Assembly: GCF_004187715.1 (NCBI RefSeq) | Contig: NZ_QZWF01000002.1 | Location: 372,001 to 436,000 of the forward strand | DNA from: Streptomyces sp. F001 | GTDB taxonomy: Bacteria > Actinomycetota > Actinomycetes > Streptomycetales > Streptomycetaceae | Length of the DNA: 64,000 bases | Direction of reading: 5' to 3' | In this document: positions 1-8,649 of the stretch, in pieces | Layout of the letters: each line of letters starts with the position of its first letter | How positions within the stretch are numbered: the first letter of the stretch is position 1 | Program-made: the position numbers and the translations under genes | The notes under the pieces: generated by a model | What the model saw: the letters and a program-made list of their open reading frames with translations, nothing else | Told to the model about the DNA's origin: nothing | Database searches by the model: none

Positions 1-1196
1 GTGCAGGTCAGGATGTCCGGTCCCGGATGGACGGACACGGCCAGCCAGTCACCGCCGTTTCGATCGTGCAGCTCTTCCGCACGGCCGGACCGCCGGACGT
101 GGAAGTGCACCGGGTCGGGAGACAGCAGGGCCGCGCGCAGATGGTCCTCGCAGGCCGCCTCGCCGAGCCACGGCACACCCTCCCACAGGGGCCGGCCGAG
201 GAACCGCGCCCGCGGCTCGCCGAGGAGTTCGGCGGCACGCGGATTGGCGTAGCCGATCAGTCCCAGCCGGTCCAGGCAGAAGACACCCTGGGGGAGCTGG
301 TCGGCCGCGGCGTCGGCCGTCGAGGCCGCGTCGAGCACGATCCCGCCGACGGGGTACGGAGCACCGGCGGCGGGCCTGCGGTCGGTGACGTCCGGGTTCC
401 ACAGCTCCACCAGCCGCGGCGCGCCGTCGGAGGTGTGCAGGTGCACAGGTGCGGGCGGCGGCCCGCCACGGGACGCCTGGCACAGCAGCTCCAGGAAGCG
501 ATCCGCCTCGCCCGGGGCCACGGCCCCGGTCAGGGTCGCGGCGGGGCTGGGCAGGCCCTCGGCCGGCAGCCGCAGCAGGGCTCGCGCGGCATCGTCCGCG
601 GTGACGACATCGGTTGCCGGGTCCCAGGTGAAACGCCCGATCCGGACCGGTGCCAGCCGGGTGCCGGGCGGCCGTACGCACAGCGGCTCGTCGTCCCACA
701 CGAGCGGTTCCCCGTCCTCCTTCAGGCGCCGCACGGCCACCCCCAGATCCTCGGCCAGCTCCGCCAGACGGTCCCGTTCGGCCAGCACCTCGGTGGCGTC
801 CGAGGCGGTCGGCCGCAGCACGGTCAGCACGCCGTAGGGTCCCTCCTTCCCCGGGACGGGTACACAGATCGTCCCCAGGGGGAACGGCAGACCGGCCGCG
901 AACTGGGGGTAGCGGCGCATGGCCTCCGTGACATTCGGCAGCACCACCTGCACGCCCAGCCGATAGGCGTCGGCGACCGGGAACCGGCGGTGCGCGTGCA
1001 GCCGCCACCAGGGCCGGTACAGGCGCCCGGGCAGCCCCACCAGCACGGCCAGCCGCAGAACGCCGGGGGCGCCGGAGGACAGGTAGATCCCCGCGGCGCG
1101 CCCCTCGGTGGCGCGGATCGCCTCGGCCGCGGCGTCGGCCAGCAGCGTGGCCAGCCGTCCGGGCTCTGCGTTCCGGCCCTCGACGCTCCCAGTCAT
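1..1196 (-). CDS. GAF-PAS-PAS sensor protein, C-terminus cut by window edge
   Basis: The minus-strand frame from an ATG at 1196 stays open to the window edge (398 residues visible). Residues 10-150 read as a GAF-like sensor domain. A PAS-like segment follows around residue 225 (IGRFTWDP), and a clear PAS domain lies near residue 305 (LPQGVFCLDRLGLIGYANP). In Streptomyces this GAF/PAS order usually ends in a SpoIIE-type PP2C phosphatase or a histidine kinase, but the catalytic part lies outside the window, so the output domain is inference. It is divergent from the hydrolase gene at 1478, and the shared 281-bp gap contains an inverted repeat. The partner or ligand is not apparent. Confidence 0.75.
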   Translation of the reverse strand, partial: MTGSVEGRNAEPGRLATLLADAAAEAIRATEGRAAGIYLSSGAPGVLRLAVLVGLPGRLYRPWWRLHAHRRFPVADAYRLGVQVVLPNVTEAMRRYPQFAAGLPFPLGTICVPVPGKEGPYGVLTVLRPTASDATEVLAERDRLAELAEDLGVAVRRLKEDGEPLVWDDEPLCVRPPGTRLAPVRIGRFTWDPATDVVTADDAARALLRLPAEGLPSPAATLTGAVAPGEADRFLELLCQASRGGPPPAPVHLHTSDGAPRLVELWNPDVTDRRPAAGAPYPVGGIVLDAASTADAAADQLPQGVFCLDRLGLIGYANPRAAELLGEPRARFLGRPLWEGVPWLGEAACEDHLRAALLSPDPVHFHVRRSGRAEELHDRNGGDWLAVSVHPGPDILTC

Positions 1197-1340
1197 CGGC
1201 CCTACCTCGTCCGTGCGCGCCGTCGCGCAGGCGGCACAGCAAGAATGCGCCACGAGGACCCCTGCCCGCACCCGGGCGGGCGCGAACGCGGGAGCGTACG
1301 GAAATGGGATGCCACAGCGACCCCGTCCCGTCAGGGCGCT

Positions 1341-1355
1341 TTGCCGGAACGGCAA
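1341..1355. promoter_or_regulatory. Inverted repeat TTGCCG-N3-CGGCAA, candidate operator
   Basis: A perfect 6-bp inverted repeat with a 3-nt spacer (TTGCCGGAACGGCAA) lies in the divergent intergenic region, 145 bp from the GAF-PAS start and 122 bp from the hydrolase start. The same half-sites with the same spacing recur at 4082-4100, which suggests one shared regulator. The regulator is unknown. Confidence 0.5.
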
Positions 1356-1477
1356 CGGGCCTCGCCCCTGTGCCGCCGACGGCCGGATGATCGAGGAACA
1401 CCGGCGGCGGACGGCACGGGGCCGCGTCCCCCTCTCCGCCGACACCGGACGACCCGCTCACCGCTTCGGGAGGAACC

Positions 1478-2461
1478 ATGCCGCACTCGTCCGCCGACGG
1501 CCTCACCCACCGTCTGGTGCCCTCACCCGCCGGCCGGATCCACCTGGTGGAACAGGGCAGCGGACCGCTGGTGCTGCTCGTGCACGGGTTCCCCGAGGGC
1601 TGGTACTCCTGGCGTCACCAGCTGCCCGCCCTGGCGGCGGCCGGCCACCGAGCGGTGGCGATCGACGTCCGCGGCTACGGCCGCTCCTCCCGGCCGGACC
1701 CCGTGGACGCCTACCGGATGCTGGAGCTGGTGGCGGACAACGTGGCCGTGCTGGAGGCCCTGGGCGAGCGGTCCGCCGTGATCGTCGGGCACGACTGGGG
1801 CGCGACCATCGCCGCCACCTCCGCGCTGCTCAGGCCCGATGTGTTCCGCGCCGCCGGACTGCTCGGTGTGCCCTACAGCCCGCCCGGTGGGCCGAAGCCG
1901 AGCGACGTCTTCGCCGCCATGGGCGGGACGGAGGAGTTCTACGTCTCCTACTTCCAGCAGCCCGGCCGGGCCGAGGCGGAGATCGAGCCCGACGTACGCG
2001 GCTGGCTGGCCGGCATCTACGCCGCCCTGTCCGCCGACACCATGCCGGATCCCGGCGCTCCCGACCCGCACTTCGTCGGACCCGGTGGCCGGCTGCGCGA
2101 CCGGTTCCCGGCCGAGCGGCTTCCCCACTGGCTCGAAGAGCACGAACTCGACGTCTTCGCCGGGGAGTTCGAGCGCACCGGCCTGAGCGGTGCGCTCAAC
2201 CGGTACCGGAACATGGACCGGGACTGGGCGGACCTCGCAGGCCATCACGGCGCGCCCCTCACCCAGCCCTCCCTGTTCGTCGGCGGAGCCAGGGACGCCT
2301 CCGTCACCTGGCTCGCCGACGCGATCGAGGCGTTCCCCGACACACTGCCCGGCCTGGTCGCCTCGCATCTCCTCGACGACTGCGGCCACTGGGTCCAGCA
2401 GGAACGCCCCGAGCAGGTCAACCGGATCCTCACGGACTGGCTCGCCGGGCTCGCCGGCTGA
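1478..2461 (+). CDS. Epoxide hydrolase-like alpha/beta hydrolase
   Basis: A 327-residue cytoplasmic alpha/beta hydrolase. The oxyanion-hole stretch HGFPEGWYSWRHQ near residue 36 and the nucleophile elbow GHDWG near residue 107 (Asp nucleophile) are hallmarks of soluble epoxide hydrolases and related dehalogenases. The general-base His is in DDCGHW near residue 308. The cap region carries several Tyr residues, as the family uses for epoxide activation. The ATG is preceded by GGGAGGAACC at good spacing. The gene is monocistronic and ends 16 bp before a convergent lipoprotein gene. The substrate cannot be told from sequence; fluoroacetate dehalogenase-like activity is the main alternative. Confidence 0.88.
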   Translation: MPHSSADGLTHRLVPSPAGRIHLVEQGSGPLVLLVHGFPEGWYSWRHQLPALAAAGHRAVAIDVRGYGRSSRPDPVDAYRMLELVADNVAVLEALGERSAVIVGHDWGATIAATSALLRPDVFRAAGLLGVPYSPPGGPKPSDVFAAMGGTEEFYVSYFQQPGRAEAEIEPDVRGWLAGIYAALSADTMPDPGAPDPHFVGPGGRLRDRFPAERLPHWLEEHELDVFAGEFERTGLSGALNRYRNMDRDWADLAGHHGAPLTQPSLFVGGARDASVTWLADAIEAFPDTLPGLVASHLLDDCGHWVQQERPEQVNRILTDWLAGLAG

Positions 2462-2477
2462 CGCCTCGGGGCGCCCC

Positions 2478-3134
2478 TCAGGAACCGTGCAGGGTGTGCT
2501 TGGCGAGTTCGTACGCCGGGAGCATCGCCTCGTGCTCCTCGGTGTCCATCCCACCGAGGTGCAGGACGACCGGGCCGTCCGGGGTGGTGACGGCGAGCGC
2601 GCGCTCCTTCTTGGTCTCCTCCAGCAGTTCGCTGGTGTAGAGGTACTCCACTTCGGCGCCGGTGAGACCGCCCGCCTCGAAGGAGCCGTACTTCTCCTTG
2701 CTCACCCCGTCCTCGGCTGCGACGAAGGCTTCGAGGACGGTGCGCGCGTCGTCGTCGCCCGGCTCGCCGGTCCAGACACGGAGGAAGCCGATGTTCCCGG
2801 CGGGCTTGGCGTCCACCTCGCAGGCGGCGGTGACCGGGCCCTGCCGGAGGAGGGCGTCGGCCAGTTCCTCCGCCGTCCCGCCGGCAGCGGCGTCGACGGA
2901 CTCCGCCGCCCAGTCCTCGGCGATGTCGAACGTCACCGGCAGCTCGCAGGCCGATCCCTCGGCGCCGATGGTGCCGCCGCTCCTGGCGACATCGCCGTTG
3001 CCGCCGGCCGCGTCCGCCGACGCCGACGTGCTCGCGGGGGCCTCGTCCTCCCCGTCCGCGCAGCCCGCCAACAGCCCTGCCACCAACGCCACGTGGACCA
3101 GCCCCCGCCACGCGTTCCCCGCCCCGACCTGCAC
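2478..3134 (-). CDS. Secreted lipoprotein of unknown function
   Basis: Starting at GTG 3134, with GAGAGGAG 8 nt upstream, this encodes 218 residues. A short signal peptide ends in the lipobox LLAGC (Cys near residue 22), so the mature protein should be lipid-anchored on the outer face of the membrane. A Ser/Ala-rich linker follows, then an acidic domain with two Cys (SACELP and TAACEVD) that may pair. I do not recognise the family. It resembles the many small Streptomyces lipoproteins that lack an assigned role. The 16-bp gap to the convergent hydrolase gene leaves room only for a very short GC-rich hairpin. Confidence 0.75.
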   Translation of the reverse strand: MQVGAGNAWRGLVHVALVAGLLAGCADGEDEAPASTSASADAAGGNGDVARSGGTIGAEGSACELPVTFDIAEDWAAESVDAAAGGTAEELADALLRQGPVTAACEVDAKPAGNIGFLRVWTGEPGDDDARTVLEAFVAAEDGVSKEKYGSFEAGGLTGAEVEYLYTSELLEETKKERALAVTTPDGPVVLHLGGMDTEEHEAMLPAYELAKHTLHGS

Positions 3135-3178
3135 CGCACCGTCTCCTCTCGGTTGAGGCGGGTCACTGTATCCCCTTG

Positions 3179-4045
3179 TCACCGTGCCAGAGCCGCCCGC
3201 GCCGTCTCCACCGCCTGCACGGCGTAGGTCCGGCCGAACAGGACGGTGTGGACGAGGAGGGGGAAGAGCTGGTGGAGGCCGATGCGGTCCCGCCAACCCT
3301 CCGCGAGCGGGGCCGTTTCCTGGTAGCCGTCGAGCACCTGGTCCAGGTGGGGGCAGCCGAAGAGGTGGAGCATGGCCAGGTCGGTCTCCCGGTGGCCGCC
3401 GTGCGCGGCGGGGTCGATGAGCCAGGCCTGTCCGTCCGCGCCCCACAGCACGTTGCCGTTCCACAGGTCGCCGTGCAGCCGGGCGGGCGGCTCGGCCGGG
3501 CCCGCGAGCCCGGGGAGCCGCTCGCAGACCTGATCGACCACGGACGCCTCGGCGGGCCGCAGCGTCCCCTCGTCCACGGCGCGGCGGAGACAGGGGAGGA
3601 CCCGGTGCTCGGCGTACCAGGTCGGCCAGTCGTCACCGGGGACGTTGCGCATCGGGGCGAGTCCGATGGATGCCTCCCCGGGACCGCCGGGTGGCGGTGC
3701 ACCGAACGCCGCCGCACCACGGGCGTGCAGGGCGGCCAGGTCCCGGCCGAACCGGATCGCCGCCTGGCCGCTGGGTCGGCCGGCCGGGACCCGTTCGGTC
3801 ACCAGCCACTCCCCGTCATGACCATGCACGGCCGGTACGCGGACCGTGCCCGCCTCGCCCAGCCAGCGCAGCCCGGCGGCCTCGGCCCCCGCGCCTCCCG
3901 GCGCGTCCTGGCGTTTCACGATCACCGTCTGCCCGCCGACGAGGGAGACCTCGGCGAGCGTGCCGGACAGCGCACGGACACCGGTCGCTTCACGCCCGGT
4001 GATCCTCGCCGCTGCCGTGTCGGGTCCTTCGCGCACGGCGACCAC
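3179..4045 (-). CDS. Fructosamine kinase family protein
   Basis: About 288 residues of the fructosamine kinase/aminoglycoside phosphotransferase fold. Seen: a nucleotide-binding region (VSLVGGQTVIVKRQ), the catalytic loop HGDLWNGNVLW, and the metal-binding DPAAHGGHRETDLAM that is characteristic of fructosamine-3-kinases. Family members phosphorylate ketoamines on glycated proteins so the adduct decomposes. The frame is open further upstream to 4162, but homology begins near residue VVAVREG, so GTG 4045 (or 4036) is chosen. Neither has a strong ribosome site, so the exact start is uncertain. The gene is divergent from the methyltransferase at 4198, with a palindrome 37 bp upstream of the chosen start. 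Confidence 0.82.
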   Translation of the reverse strand: MVAVREGPDTAAARITGREATGVRALSGTLAEVSLVGGQTVIVKRQDAPGGAGAEAAGLRWLGEAGTVRVPAVHGHDGEWLVTERVPAGRPSGQAAIRFGRDLAALHARGAAAFGAPPPGGPGEASIGLAPMRNVPGDDWPTWYAEHRVLPCLRRAVDEGTLRPAEASVVDQVCERLPGLAGPAEPPARLHGDLWNGNVLWGADGQAWLIDPAAHGGHRETDLAMLHLFGCPHLDQVLDGYQETAPLAEGWRDRIGLHQLFPLLVHTVLFGRTYAVQAVETARAALAR

Positions 4046-4081
4046 GGTACGACAGCATGCGGCGGTCCGGAGAGAGCCGAA

Positions 4082-4100
4082 CTTTGCCGTATCGGCAAAG
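4082..4100. promoter_or_regulatory. Perfect inverted repeat CTTTGCCG-TAT-CGGCAAAG, candidate operator
   Basis: An 8-bp perfect inverted repeat around a 3-nt spacer, in the divergent promoter region of the fructosamine-kinase and methyltransferase genes. It is 37 bp from the first start and 98 bp from the second. It shares its half-site and spacing with the repeat at 1341-1355. The position fits an operator overlapping the kinase promoter. Confidence 0.55.
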
Positions 4101-4197
4101 CCGGTTGTCGCCGGAGCGGCGGTGATCCAGGCTCGGTCACGAGGGCGCCGAACCCGGCACACGGCGCCCCTGACCGAGCGGACGACCAGGAGGCACC

Positions 4198-4833
4198 ATG
4201 CCCGAACTCCCCGCGCCCACCCAGCCCGCAGAGTTCTGGGAGACCCGCTACCGCGACACCGACCGTGTCTGGAGCGGCCGCCCGAACCAGCTGCTCGTAC
4301 GAGAGGCCGCCGGCCTGAAGCCGGGCCGCGCCCTCGACCTCGGATGCGGCGAGGGCGGGGACGCCATCTGGCTGGCGTCCCGCGGCTGGCACGTCACCGG
4401 CGTCGACATCTCGGCCACCGCCCTCGAACGCGCCGCCCTGCACGCCGCCGGCGCAGGAGTCGGCGACCGCACCGGTTGGGAACGCCACGAGCTCGGCGAG
4501 ACCTTCCCCGAGGGCTCCTTCGACCTCGTGAACGCCCAGTACCTGCAGTCCCCGGTGGGGCTGGACCAGGAGTGGATCCTGCGGCGCGCCGCCGACGCGG
4601 TCACGGACAAAGGCACGCTGCTGATCGTCATGCACGGCGGCTGGCCGTCCTGGCAGACCGAGCCGCCCTTCGACGCCGTCTTCCCCACGCTCGACGGGGT
4701 GCTGGCCGAACTGGCGCTGCCCGACGGGGAGTGGGCCGTCGAGACGGCGGAGACGGTACGACGTACGAACGTCTCCCCGGACGGCCAGGAAGGCTTCCGG
4801 GACGACCACGTGTGGCGGCTCCGGCGACGCTAG
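4198..4833 (+). CDS. Class I SAM-dependent methyltransferase
   Basis: 211 residues with a Rossmann methyltransferase fold. Motif I is ALDLGCGEGGDAIWLA (near residue 45), the motif II acidic residue is in VTGVDIS, and a motif IV-like segment is FDLVNAQYLQSP. The N-terminal FWETRYRDTDRVWSGRPN resembles TehB/thiopurine-type methyltransferases, which detoxify small molecules; the substrate is unknown. The ATG follows AGGAGGCACC. The stop codon TAG at 4831-4833 is formed by the left end of the inverted-repeat element at 4831-5020, so the native C-terminus may have been altered by the insertion. Confidence 0.85.
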   Translation: MPELPAPTQPAEFWETRYRDTDRVWSGRPNQLLVREAAGLKPGRALDLGCGEGGDAIWLASRGWHVTGVDISATALERAALHAAGAGVGDRTGWERHELGETFPEGSFDLVNAQYLQSPVGLDQEWILRRAADAVTDKGTLLIVMHGGWPSWQTEPPFDAVFPTLDGVLAELALPDGEWAVETAETVRRTNVSPDGQEGFRDDHVWRLRRR

Positions 4834-5020
4834 GGCCTGTCCGGCGGATCATGCCGGAATCGCCGGGCCTGGCACGCCCATCTGCGGCGTTGTCGTCGGT
4901 CGCCGATGCTCCGCATCGACTCCCTCCTCCGCCTTGCAGCTGGACGCACCAGGCCCCGCTCACCTGCGCCGATCAGTCACCGCCCGTTGGAGCCGGCCTG
5001 ATCCGCCGGACAGGCCCTAG
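4831..5020. repeat. MITE-like element with 21-bp terminal inverted repeats
   Basis: The ends are exact inverted repeats: TAGGGCCTGTCCGGCGGATC plus A at 4831-4851, and its reverse complement at 4999-5019. Each end sits in a CTAG tetranucleotide (4830-4833 and 5017-5020). The 190-bp interior has no convincing gene. A shorter diverged copy is at 27821-27930 and shares blocks next to both ends. The structure suggests a non-autonomous transposable remnant, possibly mobilised by an IS5-like transposase with YTAR targets (inference). The ends supply the stop codons of both flanking convergent genes. Confidence 0.7.
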
Positions 5021-6011
5021 TCGCCGGGCGTGGGCGCGTGCTCGGGGAGGAGGCCGGCTGCCTTGACGGCCCGCCAGAAAACTGGCGGCACCGGGTGGTT
5101 GAAGAAGTCCACGCTGCCGGTCACCTCGTCGGGCGAGCGTGCGCCGACCACCACACTCGTGACGGCGGGATGCCCGAGCGGGAACTGCACCGCCGCCGCC
5201 AGCAGCGGCACGTCGAACGCCCGGCACACCGCCGCCCAGGCCCGCACCCGCCACAGGAGCCGCCGCGGAACGGCCCCGTACCCGTGCAGCGCCCCAGGGC
5301 GGGGGTCGGCGAGCAGTCCGCCCTGGTAGACACCCGCCGCCATGACCGCGACGCCCCGCTCGGCGCACAACGGCAGCAACTCGTCCAGGCCGGACTGATC
5401 GAGCAGGGTGTAGCGGCCGGCCAGCAGCACGCAGTCGGGCCCGGGCGGGGCGGCCTCGCGCAGGAAACGCACGGCCACGGGTGCATGGTTGACGCCGATC
5501 GACACCGCCCCGACGGTGCCCGCGTCCCGCAGATCGGCCAGCGCACGGTAGGCCTCGCGCACGGCGGTCGGGAAGTCCTCGTCGGGATCATGGACGTGCA
5601 CCACGTCGACCCGGTCGAGCCGCAGCCGCGCCAGGCTCTCCTCGATGCAGCGCAGGACCCCGGCGTACGAGTAGTCCAGCCGGGGCCCCAGACCGGGCGG
5701 AGGGTTCGCCCAGATCGGCTGGGTGTCGGGCCCTCCCGGCTCGATGATGCGCCCCACCTTCGTGCACAGGACGTACGCCTCGCGCGGCCGGCTCGCCAGC
5801 GCCGCCCCGGTGCGGGACTCCGAGCGCCCGTATCCGTACACGGGCGCCGTGTCGTACAGCCGTATCCCGGCCTCCCAGGCCGTGTCGATCACCGTGGCCG
5901 CCGTGTCCTGCGGGACCGGGGCGAAGAGCCCCCCACCGATGCCAGCCCCAACCCCAGCCGGCTGACCCGCAGCCCGGTGCGGCCCAGTGGCACCAGGTCA
6001 TCCGCCCGCAC
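5017..6011 (-). pseudogene. Aldo/keto reductase, interrupted by one frameshift
   Basis: The main frame (5892 down to 5017) encodes most of an aldo/keto reductase: DTAPVYGYGRSE (catalytic Tyr region), VLCTKVGR, a DVVHVHDP strand and a C-terminal VTSVVVGARSPDEV cofactor-binding segment. The missing N-terminus (RADDLVPLGRTGLRVSRLGL) is read in another frame from a GTG at 6011. The two frames join if one base is added to the run of six C at 5929-5934. The GTG follows a GAGGTGAG site overlapping the upstream hydrolase stop, so the two genes are an operon. Either the gene is inactivated or this is a homopolymer sequencing error. The stop codon lies in the repeat at 4831-5020. Confidence 0.75.
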
Positions 6012-6017
6012 GGCAGC

Positions 6018-6857
6018 TCACCTCAGAAACTCCGTGACGATTCCCACGAACCGCCCTCCGTCGTCAAGCCACGGAAAGTGTCCGGCCCCGGACTGGACGA
6101 CCAGCTCGGCACCCGGAAACAACCCCTGGAACTCGGCCATGGCCCGCCGTGGAGCCGCCAGATCCACCTCCCCGGCGAGCAGCAGCACCGGCGACCCGAA
6201 CCGTGCGAGTGCGGCACGTGTGGCTGCCGGATCGAAGGCGCCTTCCCCAGCGTAGGCCGCCGCGGCCCGAGCGTTGCGCTGCGCCTCCTCGGCGGCCCGA
6301 TGCGCCCGGGCCGTTTCGTCCCAGCGGCCGTAGTAGAACGGCGCGATGGCCTGCCACGAGGCGGGGGTCGCCGGTCCGGCGACGATCGTCTCCAGCGCCG
6401 CGAACGCCTCCGGAAACCACGGCTCCGCCCGGCGCAGCTGAGCCGCAGCCCGCCGGTCGTCGCCGGTGACCGGGATCCCGACGGCGATGACGCTCGGAGT
6501 CACCAGCACGAGCCGGCCGACGCGTTCCGGGTGGCGGGCCAGATACAGCGCCGCCAGATTGGCGCCGGCCGAATGCGCCAGCAGATCCATCCGCTGCAGG
6601 CCGAGGTGCTCGCGCAGTGCCTCCACGTCGTCGATCTGTCGGTCGCAGCGGTAGGAGCCGGGATCCCCGGGCTCCGCCGAGTCGCCGGTACCCCGGAGAT
6701 CCAGCATGATCAGCCTGCGGTGCGCCGCCAGCCCGCCCAGGTCCCCGAGGTACGCGGAGGCCTGCATGGGGCCGCCGGGCAGACAGACCAGGGGAGGGCC
6801 GTCGCCGAGGACGTGGTGGGCGAGCTCGGTTCCGTCGTACGCGGAGAAGGCGGGCAT
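6018..6857 (-). CDS. Alpha/beta hydrolase, proline iminopeptidase-like
   Basis: About 279 residues from the ATG of MPAFSAYDG at 6857, chosen because it follows a GACAGGG site and matches the usual family start. The frame is open upstream, but without homology. Motifs: oxyanion region LVCLPGGPMQAS, nucleophile elbow AHSAGAN (Ser), and C-terminal catalytic His in SGAGHFPWLD. GGP after the first strand and LDLRGTGDS are typical of the S33 proline iminopeptidase/ester hydrolase group. The substrate is unknown. It is first in a two-gene operon with the aldo/keto reductase, whose start is 6 nt beyond this stop. Confidence 0.85.
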   Translation of the reverse strand: MPAFSAYDGTELAHHVLGDGPPLVCLPGGPMQASAYLGDLGGLAAHRRLIMLDLRGTGDSAEPGDPGSYRCDRQIDDVEALREHLGLQRMDLLAHSAGANLAALYLARHPERVGRLVLVTPSVIAVGIPVTGDDRRAAAQLRRAEPWFPEAFAALETIVAGPATPASWQAIAPFYYGRWDETARAHRAAEEAQRNARAAAAYAGEGAFDPAATRAALARFGSPVLLLAGEVDLAAPRRAMAEFQGLFPGAELVVQSGAGHFPWLDDGGRFVGIVTEFLR

Positions 6858-7108
6858 GGCCGCGACCCTGTCACCGGCGTCCGGCCGCGGCAACTCGCTT
6901 TCCCGGCCCGAACAGGCCTGGGAGAGTGCCCGTGCCACGGCTTGCGCTTCGCCCCCGACGGGCAGGTCCTCCAGGGCCCGGCCGTGCGCCCCCTGGAGCC
7001 GCGGGACATCTGACGGCCCACCGACGGGCCGGCGTGTTTGGGTGTCGCGTTCCGGGCCACACGGTGCAGTGACATCGGAAAGTCGCTGGTGACTTGGAGT
7101 GAACCACT

Positions 7109-7285
7109 GTGGCGCGAGAGCAGAAGGCCAAGTCCAAGATGGAACAGGCCAAAGGGAAGGCCAAGGAGGCGATCGGCCGCGCAGTCGGCAACGAGCGCAT
7201 GACGGCCGAAGGCAAGGCGGAACAAGCCAAGGGCGATGCGCGCCAGGCGAAGGAGAAGGGCAAGGACGTCTTCCGGCACGGATGA
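7109..7285 (+). CDS. CsbD family stress protein
   Basis: A 58-residue gene starting at GTG 7109, with GGAGT 8 nt upstream. The product is almost entirely Lys/Glu/Ala-rich helix, with the CsbD hallmark KMEQAKGKAKEAIGRAVGN followed by GKAEQAKGDARQAKEKGKD. CsbD proteins are small, soluble, general-stress-induced proteins (sigma-B regulated in Bacillus) with no known enzymatic activity. The gene stands alone, downstream of a divergent gap with the hydrolase operon, and ends just before a strong hairpin. Confidence 0.88.
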   Translation: MAREQKAKSKMEQAKGKAKEAIGRAVGNERMTAEGKAEQAKGDARQAKEKGKDVFRHG

Positions 7286-7298
7286 GTGCACGGCCGTC

Positions 7299-7331
7299 GG
7301 CGGGTTCCCCTGTGCTGTCGGGGAACCCGCC
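7299..7331. terminator. Bidirectional hairpin terminator
   Basis: A perfect 12-bp stem (GGCGGGTTCCCC paired with 7320-7331) with a 9-nt loop lies between the convergent csbD-like and M15 peptidase genes. Confidence 0.8.
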
Positions 7332-7348
7332 GCTCGTTCACGTTCGGC

Positions 7349-8086
7349 TCAGATACCGCAGGTGGGCGCCGACCAGTACTGGTCGGCGCGGTGGTCGACG
7401 TGCGTGTGGTCGTTGTGGCCGGGGTAGCCGGGGCCGAGGATGCCCCGGAAGCCGTGGTTGCGGGCCTGCTTGGCGAGGGTGCACAGGGAGTGCGGTCCGG
7501 CCCCGAGGTCGACGGCGTCGCCGTACAGATGACGGCTGTTGCTCGCGCCGCCCACGGCGCTGTTGCAGGCGTAGGACCTGAAGCCGCTGGTCACGGTGAT
7601 CGGCTGGTCGCCCAGCGCGTGCCGCATGGCTTCCAGCTTCCACATGCTGCGCAGCGCGTTGGACTTGGCGGTCGCCGCGCTGACCGCGCCGCCGGACCAG
7701 GTGCTGTTGCAGTCGTTCAACTCGCTGTAGGAGAAGTGGATCGGGGTGCAGTCGTCGTCCTGCAGGGCGTACAGCTTGTTGAAGGTGTTCGGGCCCGCCA
7801 CGCCGTCGGCCGTGAGGCCGTACGCCGACTGGAAGCGCTTGAGGGCGGCCGCCGTGGCCGGGCCGAAATCGCCGTCGACGGCCAGGACGGAGCCGTAGCC
7901 CGGATAGCCGCCGAGCCGGATCTGCAGCTGGGTGACATCGGCGCCCGAGGAGCCCTGCGAGAGTGTGCGGCTCCAGGTGTAGCAGCCGTCGGCGTGCGCG
8001 GTGCCCGCCGTCGCGAGCGTGCCCGCGCAGGCACCGGCCATGATCATGACAAAAGTGAGGACGAGTCTGACGGCGCGTGTGTACAT
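7349..8086 (-). CDS. Secreted M15-type D-Ala-D-Ala carboxypeptidase with PG-binding domain
   Basis: 245 residues from the ATG at 8086, preceded by GGAGGCCGT; homology does not extend further upstream. Order: Sec signal peptide (cleaved near AGTAHA), then a peptidoglycan-binding domain 1 ([35 protein letters not shown]). A zinc peptidase domain follows, with [27 protein letters not shown] and a terminal [10 protein letters not shown] supplying the His/Asp metal ligands. It resembles the Streptomyces albus G zinc carboxypeptidase, which trims D-Ala from cell-wall stem peptides outside the cell. Several Cys residues suggest disulfides. Confidence 0.87.
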   Translation of the reverse strand: MYTRAVRLVLTFVMIMAGACAGTLATAGTAHADGCYTWSRTLSQGSSGADVTQLQIRLGGYPGYGSVLAVDGDFGPATAAALKRFQSAYGLTADGVAGPNTFNKLYALQDDDCTPIHFSYSELNDCNSTWSGGAVSAATAKSNALRSMWKLEAMRHALGDQPITVTSGFRSYACNSAVGGASNSRHLYGDAVDLGAGPHSLCTLAKQARNHGFRGILGPGYPGHNDHTHVDHRADQYWSAPTCGI

Positions 8087-8231
8087 ACGGCCTCCATGCC
8101 GGGGGAGACGTGAGGTGGTGCCGAGCGTGAAGGGAGCCGTGACGCGCGTCAACCATGCGGGACGCCCTCGCTTGCCCGCAAGGCCGCGATCAGGCAGTTG
8201 CCTGGACGGTCACCGCCTGTTGACACGCCGT

Positions 8232-8645
8232 TCAGCGACAGGCGCGCCGGCCGCCCAGCGTGCCGAGCCAGGCACGGATCGCCTCGGCGGTCGTACCGGC
8301 GTCCTCCTCCTTCACGCTCCAGTGGTCGCCGGGCACGTCCACGCTGTCGTACGGTGCCGTCCCGGCCGCCGGCCAGTCCGCCGCCCACGTGGCGCGCCCG
8401 CCGTGGGTGCGCATTTCCGGCAGCGGCCGGGTGGCACGGACCAGCAGCGTCGGCAGGTCCAGCGGCTCGGGGCGCCGGCCGCGGGCCGTCCGGGTGTACG
8501 CGCCGAGCGCGGCCATCGCCATGTCGTCGACGGCGGCGTCGAACTGTTCGCCCAGTCCCAGGGGGAGGCGGGCAGGCAGGGAGAGCAGCCAGGGCTCCGC
8601 CTCCCGGTCCGGGGTGACGTGGTACGTGTCGACGAGACGAGCCCG
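8232..8645 (-). pseudogene. Remnant of a type I PKS thioesterase domain
   Basis: The minus frame ending at 8232 reads as the C-terminal two-thirds of a polyketide-synthase thioesterase: [17 protein letters not shown], a helical stretch with [10 protein letters not shown], a strand [15 protein letters not shown], and the catalytic His region [14 protein letters not shown]. The nucleophile-Ser half is missing, and homology stops abruptly near 8645 where an unrelated PKS fragment starts on the other strand. No plausible start exists at that point, so this is a dead fragment. Confidence 0.65.
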
Positions 8646-8649
8646 GCCG

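Noticed and set aside
1..1781. Long plus-strand frame across the left edge
   Set aside because: Gly/Gln/Arg-rich shadow; the minus-strand frame has clear GAF and PAS sequence.
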